Notes under the pieces: model-generated
Database searches by the model: none
What the model was told of the DNA's origin: nothing
What the model saw: the letters and a program-made list of their open reading frames with translations, nothing else
Origin: Acanthaster planci
Taxonomy: Eukaryota > Echinodermata > Asteroidea > Valvatida > Acanthasteridae
Assembly (NCBI RefSeq): GCF_001949145.1
Contig: NW_019091453.1
Coordinates: 783,554 to 798,400, forward strand
DNA: 14,847 nucleotides
Direction: 5' to 3'
Translations under genes and position numbers: made by a program
Shown: piece after piece, positions 1 to 12,100 of the stretch
Position numbering within the stretch: position 1 is the first letter of the stretch
Layout: every line of letters starts with the position of its first letter

Positions 1-23
1 GATAGAGATGACTCTCCACCTAC

Positions 24-107
24 CAGACCCTCGTCATCTTCATCTTCCTCCTCCTCTTTTGGTCTGGCTGCTGCCTCTGCCTCCTCATCAAAATCCTCCA
101 TCTCCAC
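24..107 (-). CDS. YLPM1: YLPM1 exon 12, acidic 84-base exon at the window edge
   Basis: The acceptor is caaaaccttgtag|GTGGAG at 107 and the proposed donor GGTCTG|gtaggt at 24. The exon has 28 codons, phase 0: VEMEDFDEEAEAAARPKEEE then EDEDDEGL. VEMEDFD is identical to the human start of the same segment, and the acidic run after it is also shared. Human then continues ...ELGYIPKSKWE, so leaving at GL|G fits. The frame stays open to position 1, so if the donor is not used the exon simply runs off the window. Confidence 0.88.
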
Positions 108-3100
108 CTACAAGGTTTTGATAAAAGTCAATCCAGTGGAATTCTATCTTAAAATTTCACCTGCTGATTGTTACCGACTTTGAGCAGGAGCAGAAGACAG
201 AGATTCAGATGGGATTCATCCCTCCAACAAACACATAAATGCGCACGCAGTAGTATGTAAGAGCAATTTTCATCTGAATGCGTACAAAGCCATGGAGTGC
301 CAGTGTGAGCACCGGGTGTACAGCAGCAATGGCATTACAGTGTCTGCCCACAGTTCTTTGTCACTATGAAGTGGTTTCTTGTGAACGTGACCACAAATCA
401 ACACATGGTATAAATTAACAATTTTGGCAACCAGTTTTGCAATCCCAATGACTCCAGTTACAATTATTTAACTCGGTTGACATTTGAGGACCACAAGTTC
501 TACCTTTTGGTGGTCATGGACAGCTTGTTAGTCGAAAGTGCGCATAAGAAGGACCGTAATAATACAGGTATGCGATCCCAGGAAGAATGAGCAGTAATGA
601 CCATTTCTTACACATCCCATAAGAAGGACCGTAATACAGGTATGCGATCCCAGGAAGAATGAGCAGTAATGACCATTTCTTACACATCCCAACTTTCTGT
701 CCCCAGCAAATCCCACTTCAGCTCATGAAACAAGTGTATCTTCCAGATCCATGCCCACCAGAGTACAAAGCAACTTGAGCATAGCAGTATCAGGATGCAG
801 GGAAAATCAGAGCGATGTAAGACTTTGTCAAACAATAAACAGTTTTAAATCGCACACATTTTACCAGAGTAAGGTAATGCCTTTGATTACCGTGGTCATC
901 AAGCCCCCGAACATTCCTAAAAACCATCTCAACTCCTTGGGGAGTATGCAGCTCCATGTTTCCAAATCAGGCGCAAAAATGAAACATGACAGCCATCTGC
1001 GGACCTCACAGGTGCCTCGGTAGAGAGAGGCTGATAGGGCTAATGTGACTTATACAAGGTCACAACATATACCAACTGTTCGGTTTGAACCCCTGATCCT
1101 AACACTGGGAGTTACAAGCCTATCCATCCGCTTCATGCCCCCTCCCCCCATTTTTCAATAACATTATCCACTTCGTGCCGGAGCATTTTTCAACGGTGAG
1201 GATGCTGGGCCGGCATGACTATCGTTTTTTCCGTTTTCAAAATCCTTCAACAATTCATCATTCCATTTAACAGTCGTTTATAGCCGCACGGAGTCATCTT
1301 TAGGCACTACTCTAAGTTGACAAGTGACCTTCATTGACGTCCGANNNNNNNNNNNNNNNNNNNNNNNNNNNNNNNNNNNNNNNNNNNNNNNNNNNNNNNN
1401 NNNNNNNNNNNNNNNNNNNNNNNNNNNNNNNNNNNNNNNNNNNNNNNNNNNNNNNNNNNNNNNNNNNNNNNNNNNNNNNNNNNNNNNNNNNNNNNNNNNN
1501 NNNNNNNNNNNNNNNNNNNNNNNNNNNNNNNNNNNNNNNNNNNNNNNNNNNNNNNNNNNNNNNNNNNNNNNNNNNNNNNNNNNNNNNNNNCGGAGACCCC
1601 AGCCACACATATAAACCATACGGCTCCGATTTCGGAGTCCCCGGCTGGTAGTGGTTATAACCCTGTGCCATACCTCCTCAATGCAATCATCTTGTAGGAG
1701 AGAACGCACATCCAGTCGGGTGTAGTCGGCAGGCAGAGGTTCAAAGCTGCGAATAATCTGCAAATGCAATTGGAGACCTTGATTGAGAAAAAGGCTGAAC
1801 TGGATGTGATTACGGTGGCAATCCAAAGCACTAAAGGAATGTATTTACATTATGCCCAGTAATATGAGGTCTTAGGCAAGATGTTACTGAACGAAAGCCT
1901 TACGATAACCTGGCATATGATATCTACATTAAAATGCACTAGGCATACAATTACTCACCACGATATCATGGGGGACTTTTGTTTAAAACATTAGGCCGAG
2001 CCCTTTTCTTTTATCATCCGCAGGCGCAAACGCTCCGAGCGATAACTTACAAAGAGCAGCGCAGCACGATGACTCAATGCTACTACATGTACTTTCTTGC
2101 CTAGTGCAAGTCACAGAACAAGGTATGTATTTACCAGAAGTGGAAGAGCTGTTTAAAAAACACTCTCTTTCACACATCATCTGATGTTGCACAGGGGCGT
2201 CGATTTGCGCTACACGCGACAATAATCTGAATTTAATATTTCCGTAGACAGCAAGCACACCAATTACCAAACAACTGGAAAGAAGACGTACACGGTGTGC
2301 ATAAAATGAACATTAGGAGAGAAAATATTGGTGTCAGTCATGTCTGTCATTCATTAACACATTTGCCATACATCCAAACACTTTGTGTAAATACCAACTA
2401 AATTATCTGAGGCTTGAAATATTTCTTCAGTAAATTCAACTATTTCCCAAAGACAGGCTGAGACACCTTGTTACACGTCAAGGTGTAACAACCAATATTC
2501 TCCAAGAACATTACACAGAGATAATATTGACATCATTTAACAACTTCACACTACATCTATGAGTAATTTTGTGTAAAGATCATTTGTAATAAAAAGGACA
2601 CCCATCCGTTGGATTCCTATGAAGGGATCTGGCCATCAAGAACTAAATTAAGAGAAGCAATCTTTTCAAATTAGTCCTTACTCTGTTTATTATTAAATGC
2701 AAAAAACCAAGGGTTGACAAACCTTTTGTATTTCAGCCAGGCCACGATTATGAGTGTCTCGTTTGTTGCAGGTTGCGGCATCAGCCATCATTTCTACAAC
2801 AAACACCTAGATACAACAAGAGAATACATGTATACCACTTCCAATTTTACAACAAAGAGCTAACGCACGACAAAAAAGCTACAGTTTGGTTTACAAAAAA
2901 ACTCGTGGATCTTCTGAGCAACAAACGACGGTAAATGGTCCAAGTTAACACCATAATACAGACACTGTATTGCTGCACAAGTGGGAAAGTCCCAATGAAT
3001 TGTGCAAGACCCCCACGAGAAGCCAAAAGTCAAGATTCAGAGAAAGGTCTTTTCAGATGTGGTTTGAATATAATGCCTACCGGTACATAAAGCACTGTTA

Positions 3101-6100
3101 TACTTGGTTTCAAAACCCACCGTCAAACTTTTCTCCACAAACACCTGTCTTGAGGTTTATAAGGTTGTGAACAGTTTCCACATATACATGCCTTACAAAA
3201 ACTAACTGCCATCCTTACAATGTAGGATTGGTGGCATCAATGTCTGTTCATGTGTAGTCTAGGGCCAAGATGGCAGAACTCGATAGCAGACTCAATCGAG
3301 CATATGCCGCGTGCCAATTTCTATTGCGCCCTCTCGTGACTTCATTTCACCAATCAACGGCTCGTTCTACTGTCTTGGGAATCTCCTACAACCGAGGCGT
3401 GGCCTCTGTATGCAAAATTGTAGTTAATATGAATATTCATAATTGACCGTAGGAGGCGAAATAGGATACAAAAGAGACCGTGAGAGCGTTGGAGCGGGTT
3501 CGCCTCAGTAGTGTCAGCTTGTTATTTCTTCAGTTTGGTTATAGGAAGTCTTTTACAGGCTTACTTCTTCGCTGCTTGTTCCCATGCATCGACCGCGACC
3601 ATTATCAATGGTGACAGTGCTGGAACTTCAGTAATACGTTTAGCGACCCGTAGTAGTGCTTGTACATGTACATTTTACGCATAATATGTCATGTGATGCA
3701 GGTCATTGATCCAGGTCATTGATCCATATTCATCACATACAGGTTCAACTGGAATTTCCCTGGCGCTGATTGATACCTCTGGAAATCCGGAGGAAAACTA
3801 AACAAAAAGTTATACAGTTTGTAGGAGATTCCCAAGAGGGTAGAACGAGCTGTCGATTGGCACAATGGAAAACAGCACACGTGGCATATTTTATGCTCAA
3901 TTGAGTCCGCTATCGAGTTCTGCTGTCTTGGCCCAAGACTAGTTCATGTGATGCTGTATGCGTCGTAAAAAAATTCTATTTTTTTTATTCAGGTGGGTTA
4001 GAAGAACTTCTTGCTGTCCTAAAGTACCTAAGAAAATTGAAAATGGGCGGGTTGAAAATGTCGACTTCAGAAAAAAATACAAAGATGAGATTTTTGCTCC
4101 ATAAACTATGTTTTCAAGTCGATGTGAACATGAAGTCAATCTGATGTTATCGCTGCAGAAACAAATAACCCCCCCCAAAAAATCAAAGTGAAATAACAAC
4201 TGCTTTTGTGGGAAAGGAAGCTGGCACCTACACACCTCAAACCCTTTGAGCTTGCTGTAGTTTCTGAAGGGGACCACATACTGCATCTTGTCATTGATGG
4301 CATCCACTATGATGACATCAAAGAAGCCATCATCTACTGTCTTCTTGAAGGACTTCAGGAGGCTAGTGCGGTAGGCTATCTCCATCACGGCCTCGTACTC
4401 GTACTCGAGAACCTTAATGGAGAGAAATGGAGAGAAATGGAGAGAGATGGAGAGAATTGGAGAGAAACACACAGAAATTTTGCTCAAAACCATTTACGCT
4501 TACCTTGAGGAGGAACTTCTTCCCTGTTTCTGGGTCTGTCTCCATCCTTTCCACTTCAGTCATGAAGTAGTCATCCAGGCACAGCATCCGAGGTACTTGA
4601 CCTCCCATCTTTGTCTCTAGATTCTTGAAGAGAAAAACACACACCATTACTCTTAATTCATGCAAGAGCAACAGAAATTGAGTGAGATGTCTTCCCATAC
4701 AGAGCACTTTCAGTTTGAGCCAGAAAACTGATGAATTACACAGATTAATCCTTCTATCAAACACCGTTCTCCTAAGACACAGTTCAATATTTCAAATTAT
4801 AAATATGGAAGTAACCTCTCAAAAAAATGGAATTTTTTTTATTATCAGGTACAATTTTTGCGTTTGGGAGATGTTAAGTTTATATTGGGCATTTTGCCTT
4901 CTGCTGAAATACATATAAAGGTACAAGGAAAAGAAAACAGTACAAAATAATGTCAAAAGAGTTTTCTACAAGTAAAACCGAAACCCTGTAAGGATCATGC
5001 CTTTCAGTTCTCACCTTGATGAGCTTGGAAACATAAGTTTTGCCACTTCCTGGGGGTCCTCTCAGAATGATAACGATCTGCTTGGGCCGTTGACTACGGC
5101 CCGGATTCTTCAGCAAGTCCTCAATCGGGACACTCTTCGGTTTGGGTTCATCAGCAGATGGTGGAGGTGGTGGGGGTGGGGGATAAACTTGTAGAGGCGG
5201 ATGTTCCTCCCCAGTGTGAGGACTGTCATATTCACCCATTGTTGTTGGGTAACTTGTAGACACAAACATGCTGTCACAGAGTAAAGAAAAGTACTAGATG
5301 ACAACTGAAGTTTGTGACTTCAAAGAAACCAAAATTCACATTATTTTCCAGGGAAATGTTGTTGGTTTGGTGTTTTAAACTGAAATTCTTCCCGGATCCT
5401 CCACAATCCTTACCTGTGAAGGAAACAGGTGGGTCTTTATTCATATTTCAGCTTTCAAGAAACATTAAATTCTAATTTAATGTTATATTAACTTTTCCAT
5501 CTGCAATCTGCAAACTCCTCCTGGAAGATTTGGAAGAATCTTAGAGATTCAGGATCAATGAAATTATAGAACTGCAATTTTCTTTATGAACTGAAGAACA
5601 GGACTTTCATGCTTATAAAAGAACCCTTGAAGTCCTTGAATTTCTCTAAAAAGGTTTCACTAGTCACACATTGTACCTGTCATCAGATTCGAAAGGATCT
5701 CCTCTTTGACCAGCCACCTCTTGATCACAATGCCTAGGTTCGTTGCCATAACGTGGAGCTTCCTGGCCAAACTGGCGATCTTCCCGGTCAGTTCGGTGCA
5801 GCTGCGGTTCAAATCTCCGTTGCTGCTGCTGCTGCCAGTCCGGTTGGCCAGGCTCATCTCGCAGCTGCATCGGGCGATCATAATCCCTACGTTCCATGTC
5901 CTGGGGCCCTTCCTGCCTGCCCTCATAAGGTCGTCCTGGCTGTTCTCCGTACGGCCCGGCACTGCCTTCAGGATCCATCCGTCCAGGAGCCCTCTCATAT
6001 CGATCATGGTCAGGGTCAAAGCGGCCTGGCTTTCTGTCATCAGGCCCAAAGTCTCTGCCAGGTGGATCTTGGCCAAATCTATTAGGATCCCTTTCATCAT

Positions 6101-9100
6101 AGAATTCAGGTTTGTGGCTCAACTCTTCTGGATACCTCTCCAGCATTCTTGTATCTCGAGCATCAAAACGATCATCTCCTCGGTCATATCTTTGCTCTAA
6201 ACAAAAAAGGATACCACATCAATACTGCAATTTTTTGTACAAATAGATGGCTATAATACAACCGTATCAGCATCCAAGTAATTTGTCCATCGACTCTGCT
6301 GTAAACCAAAATTTTATGTAACATATAAGACTCCAAAACTGCACGTATGGCTGGTACCCATGACCAGAACAAATGACCTAATATTCCTGGTAATTCAGCT
6401 ACCTGCGCGAGGTGAGTCTCCTCCTTGACCGTGACCATAGTCAAAGCTCTTGACTATCTTTCCATCCACTGCCTCAAGACCCCTTGGCTCCACTGCTGAG
6501 GAAGAGAATGGCAAGTCCATTTCACGTTTTGGTGAATGACATCTCAAAAAAAAACCCCCCAAAACAAGAAGTGTTTGTGGTATCAGCCAAACATAACCTT
6601 TTAGTAAACAGAAAACCACCACCTTGATAATCCTTGTACACCAACCAGAAGAAGGCTTGAAAAGGTAAAAAACAGTCAACACTGAGTTGGACAGATCAGT
6701 TGGTGTAAACACTGGAACAAAGATTCAGGGATAACAAGTCCAATAGACTGTATTCATATGTCGGCCATCTTGAATTAAAAGTGAGGTAAAATTTTTTTAT
6801 TTTGGGAACCTGAAAGTAAAAATAACTGTGACGAAATAAAAGTTCATACAAATTCATGCCAGTTTTTTTCTTAGAGTAATTTAACAAGTGATAAATTAAA
6901 TCTAAATTTTTAAGCCACATTTATAAAACACTACAAGTAAGGTTTGGAACCCCAAATAGTCAGGCACCATCCAATTAAACAGATTACATTGAATACCACA
7001 GATTCCGGGAACAAAATAAAATGGCTTCCCCGTGTATATGGTCTATTGCTACTGTAGTGTGCTTTTACAAAAATTGATGCTGAAATATATATGAAATATG
7101 CTTCTGGTGTTTTATATACAAAATACTTTTGCCTGGAATACTGCAGGCAAACCCACGATACATGTATCAAGGGATGCACGCCTCTGAAAAACACAGTGCT
7201 GTAAATGTCAAGTCAACAAGGACAACTTACCACGATGTCTGGGGTAGTCCAAGTCCCTATCATAACCTCTACCTGGGTCACGTCTAGACAAAAAAAGATA
7301 ATGGAATATACCAGTAATCTTTCTGATGTGGACCCTTTTGAAACCTTCCCTTCTTTCTCCACTTACAGAGCTAGCAGGTGGAAACCTTTTGTTTCCACAT
7401 GCTAGCTCGGTGAAGGTGCGGTCATTTGAAAACAAAGCACCTGACTTCGTAACAGTTTGAGCATGATCAGTGAGTGTGAGCCAGGTATAGCCATGCTGAT
7501 AGGTCCAAAATGGCACACATGTCGATGTTCTTAAATGACATACACTGCCCATACACTGCTGAGCCTGTGATGTAGAAATACCAAACAGGTCAATTACATC
7601 CTCATGACACACCTGCTACATGAAATTTTTAGGAGGGAAGGTTCAAGCAGTCCTAAATAATCACCGAGCAGTATCAGCCACAGAGAATACTGAAAATCAC
7701 AAAGTGCAATTTGTACAAACTCCACATTGCCATATTTATGTCAAATGGGTAAGCCTTTCTGATTCATAGTTCATATGAGTGAACTCAACTAAATCAAAGA
7801 CACATGAGTAACAGCATTTTAATCAGTTCAAGACAAACTTGTATACTTAACCTTAATCTGAAACCAGGTAATGCAGATTGGTTTGCAAAACGTACTTATA
7901 TAAATACATAAAATCCCAATGCAACAATCAAATAAATTAAAGTCGAATATTTAAAGTTACCTGTCAAAATCATATCGATCCCGTCCAAACCCAAGTTCCA
8001 TGTCCAATCTCCTCTCAATATCACGCAGCCTCCCGATGCGGGTCCTTTCTTCGTACTCCCAATCTTCCGGTGGGTAGGGGCGATAAGGGCCTTCTGCATA
8101 CCGATCAGCGATGTATGGGTCGTCGGCATAGCGGGGAGGCCCTCTCCTGTACACGCCTTCCCTGTCGTAGAATTCACCCCTGGGTGGGTAGGCCTCTTCT
8201 TCGCGGTAACGAGGCAAGTCATCTGGATGGAATCTTCCCGGTTCATTGCCACCCCTGTACCTGTCTGGTCCCGGCCTGTCCATTGGATGCAGCATTCTCT
8301 CAGGTCTCTCAAGCTCTGGGTTTCTCTCTCTCTCAATTCTCTCTGGGCTCCTACGCTCTGGAGCAAGTCTGTCAACCTGCACAGTAATACATATTTTAAA
8401 TATGATGTTGGCCGCCACCTCCCACATTTCCTGCAATTTGTTCAAACATTTAGTATACCGATTCTGTTTTCACTTTGTAGCACTTGTCAGTGAAATGTAA
8501 TTTGCCAAAACTACCAGAGCTTAAGGCAATTACAAACTCATTTTTGAGCTAAATAATGTTTCACTTCAAAAAAAGCACACAGCATATACACAACTGATCA
8601 CATACTGACTAGTACGATGCAAAAACGCCTGAATAATGCTGTATTATTCAATCATGAGTACAGACTGTGACTGAAAGACCTCTTGTTGTAATATATAACA
8701 CAACCTTCTACTTGGAGATGCACTTTTTATCTAAGTCCAAAGAACATCTGTGTAATTATGAGGCTACATGTAGATTTTGTTCATTGATTTGAATAATGGC
8801 CGACTACATCAAAGTAATAAGTGTGAGGACTTTTAAAAGATTCTTTAAGCTGGGTGTGCCAAATCCAACATTCAAATTAAAAAAATCTAATTCATGCGTC
8901 AACTCAACCACTCAAAATGTTTACATCCATCAAGCGGCAAACTGCGAAATGGACATTATTCAAAATGAATTGGAAAACTGATAAATTCCATGCTGAACTT
9001 TTCAACTCCTGACCTCAAAATAGCTAACATGCATACAAAAGCCCAATCCTTACCAGCATGTCTGGTAATGGAGCTGCCTCTCCCTCTGGACCTCCTGGCA

Positions 9101-12100
9101 GTAACTTCTTCTGCTGTTCTCGGATCATTTTCAATTCCTGTGCTGCTTTGCGGATAATGTCATGCTCCCTTTCACTGAGTTCCTGCACTGAAGTGGCGCT
9201 CACTGGTTGCGTTGCCAGAGGCTCTGATCGGGGTGGCGAGTCAAGCCTGTAGCTCCTCGGTAGCTCAGCCTGCCTGCCACTGGGCCTCTCCAATGGTTCT
9301 TTCTGGAATGGCTCTTTCCTGGTTAGAGGATCCCGATTTGGACTTCTCAAACGGCTTCTATCAGGACTCTTGTAACGACCCCTAAAAGGAATCCTGTTGC
9401 CCCCTCGGTAAGGACTCTTATTGCGACCACGATCTCGGCCATAACCATGACCACGTTCCCAGCTCCGACGACTCCTATCACGGCCCCTACTTCTGCTACG
9501 ACTCCGACTCCTGCTCCTAGTCCTGCTCCGACTTCTGTTCCTTCTCCAATTTCTGCCTTGGCTTCTACTCCGACTTCGGTTTTTGCTCCGATTTCTGCTC
9601 CTGCTTCTGCTCTTACTTCGGCTGAGGTTTCTGCTTTGATTCCTGCTCCTGCTTCGGCTCCTAGTTCTGCTACGGCTTCGGTTTTTGCTCCAATTTCTGC
9701 TCTTGCTGCGGCTACGGCTTCTGCTCCGATTAATTTTGTGGGGGCTTCTGCTGCGACTCCTACTTTTGCTCTTACTCTTACTGACCCTTCGCCGGAAACG
9801 GTCACGATTTCGAAGAGGAAAGATTGAAGTGTAGTTCTTCTTGCTCAGTTTGATGTACGATTGCGCATCCTTTTGAGCGTCCTCCTCCAGTTTTAAGGAG
9901 TTATACTTGTCCTTTACACTTGCACTGATTTCTTTTTTAACCTTGCTGCCAGTTTCTACCTTCTCAGAGTCACGTCTAGAAGCTTCTTGAACAATGACAA
10001 CATCGTCATTTGGTGCCACTTTGGTGTCATCAGACTTAGCAGTAGATTCAGGCTTCTCTACTTTGCTATTTTCCTTGAACTTATTGGTAGTGGCTGGTGA
10101 TTTCTCAGGCTCCTCTTTAGGGATTGCCACAGACTGCTTTGTTGCAGATTTTTCAGTCTGATCTGGAGGTGGTTTTATTATGAGGGGTGCTTCTTTTTTC
10201 ACAGATGGGTACTTTTTCAAAGGGACTTTACCATCCTGGGATGTAGGTGGCCAGGCAGATATCTTGTCAGCATCTTCTCTCTCGGACTTCTCAGTGCCAA
10301 CGGCAGATTTAGCGTCTTCTGTCTCAGGCTTTGCCGGAGGTATCTTAGGAGGAGGGCCAATGGTAGGTGGTGAGAAAAAGTCCACACCTGGTGGGGCTAA
10401 ATCAGTCTTGGCCTTGTCTTTTGTGGTGTTTCCTTTGGATGGCTTGCTTGGTACAACTACTACCGGGGGCTCCGGTGCAGGATGTACACGAGCAGCTGTA
10501 CCTTGGGCCATCACTCCCACTGGCCCCATTCCTAGAGGTCCCATAGTTTGTGCCATCATTGCGTTCTGTTCAGTGTCAAGTTGTCCCATTCCTGGCAGTG
10601 GCATTCCTTGCTGCCACATCCCCTGTGCACCCATTGTTTGGTCCATTCCTTGAGGTAATGCCCCTTGCATTCCCATTTCGTTGGGGTTTCTCATGTGGAA
10701 ATCCACACTTGGTCCTCCAAATCCTTGACGATCCATGACCCCAGGCTTTATGCCACTTGGATTCATATCTATACCACTGTCCACTGCCTGCGGACCACTA
10801 CCAGGTGGACCCATGCCATGCTCTGGTCCTTGAAACCCTCTGAGACCTGTTGGGCCCATTTCAGCTGGAACTCTGGGTTCCATAGGTCCAGGGCCTCGAG
10901 GTCCTATAATACCAGGACCCCTTGGGCCGAATCTATCAGGACCAACTGTGCCCATTCCATCAGGACCTCTTGGACCAATGCCACCTGAACCCAATCCAAT
11001 AGGGCCCATGTCACCTGGACCAATTGGACCCACATTACCAGGACCCAATGGACCCATTTCTAGAGGACCTCTTGGACCAATTCCACTTGGACCTCTTGGA
11101 CCCATTTGATCAGGTCCTCTTGGACCTCTTCCAACAGGACCCCTTGGTCCTATTTTCTCTGGACCTTTTCCACTGGCAAACCTTGGGCCCATTTCCCTGG
11201 GACCTCTTGGACCCATGCGTGGACCATCCATTGTTCCAGGGCCAGGCAGGCCCCTTGGGCCAAATGAACCAGGGCCTCCTGGTTCCATGTCACCAGGACC
11301 CATTATTCCAGGACCCATTCCTCTTGGACCTCTAGGAGGGATTCCAGCTGGGCCTCTTGGACCCCTTTCATTCGAATCCCTTGGACCAATTCTATCTGGA
11401 CCCATTCTTTCTAAATCCCCCGGTCCTGATCTTCTTGGATCACCCCCTCTGGAACCTCCTGGACCACGGTGACCTACTTTGCCAGGACCACTGCCTGGAC
11501 GTACTCCTGGTCCAACACCAGGTTGCATACCTGAATCCACACCAGGACCCATGCCCACATTCATTCCAGCTCCAGGACCCATTTCAGGGCCCATCCCTGG
11601 ACCCATGCCTGGACCCTGACCTGGTCCCATATTTGGGCCCATGCCTGACCCCATTCCTGGACCCATATCTAAGCCTACGACTGGACTCATGCCTGGAACC
11701 ATGCCTGGACCCACACCCATACTAGAACCCATACCAGGACCCATAAATGAACCCATCCCTGGACCAATATCTTGACCCATGCTTGGATCCATACCTTGAC
11801 CCATACCTAGACCCATACCTGAACCCATGCCTGGGCCCATACCTGAACCCATGCTCAGACCCATACCTAAACCCATGCCTGGTCCCATACCTGAACTCAT
11901 GCCTGGGCCCATTCCTGAGTTTTTACTTTGCCCTTTGTCTTTTCCACGATTTTTGGGGCGGGACTGCTCAGGAGGTACAGCCATTCCCCTTACTCGAATT
12001 GCATCTTCCTCATTTACTATCTGCTTCTGGATATCCCTCAGTGTGTTTTCCATCTGCATCTGCCAGCCTTTCCATTGCTCAAGGTATCTATTAAACTGTT

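Larger units (their letters stand above)
108..1673 (-). other. Intron between exons 11 and 12
   Basis: 1,566 bases with the assembly gap, a SINE-like fragment, a 75-base tandem duplication and decayed coding-like stretches, each listed separately. A plus-strand frame 673-1023 of about 117 codons is open behind an acceptor-like ctttctgtccccag at 706. Nothing in it is recognised, and one frame of that length is expected by chance in a window this size. Confidence 0.85.
2807..4235 (-). other. Intron between exons 9 and 10, host of the transposon
   Basis: 1,429 bases. Nearly half is the 687-base transposon. The remainder is AT-rich, with a TACATGTA 19 bases upstream of the exon 10 acceptor (2825-2832), and shows no genes. 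A minus-strand frame 3939-4235 is intron sequence continuing past the exon 9 donor. Confidence 0.85.

Noticed and set aside
673-1023. 117-codon plus-strand frame behind a strong acceptor-like site at 706
   Set aside because: About one frame of this length is expected by chance in the window, its first third has no coding bias and it shows no known domain. Kept only as a note under the intron.
1082-1133. Functional tRNA gene
   Set aside because: A and B boxes are present but no cloverleaf stems, anticodon arm or terminator could be drawn.
1024-1160. Plus-strand frame VTYTRSQHIPTVRFEPLILT and onward
   Set aside because: Explained by the reverse-oriented SINE with tRNA promoter boxes.
1278-1826. 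Frames of about 90-180 codons across the N run
   Set aside because: Most of their length is gap. Only 1674-1757 on the minus strand is real coding sequence (YLPM1 exon 11).
1742-1861. Plus-strand frame NNLQMQLETLIEKKAELDVI and onward, coiled-coil-like
   Set aside because: It is antisense to exon 11 and to the pyrimidine-rich intron end before it, which automatically yields Lys/Glu-rich sequence.
9347-9827. Open frames rich in Ala/Glu/Val (minus) and Pro/Thr/Ala (plus)
   Set aside because: They are other-frame readings of the RS-domain codons. The RS frame is the one that continues the homologous exon.
10857-11213. Collagen triple-helix domain
   Set aside because: Gly does not recur every third residue. 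The period is eight, and the protein is otherwise a nuclear YLPM1 homolog.
10180-12094. Several long plus-strand frames, Pro/Leu/Asp-rich
   Set aside because: They are antisense to the MGPG and GPRGP repeats. The 12- and 24-base periods keep all frames open.
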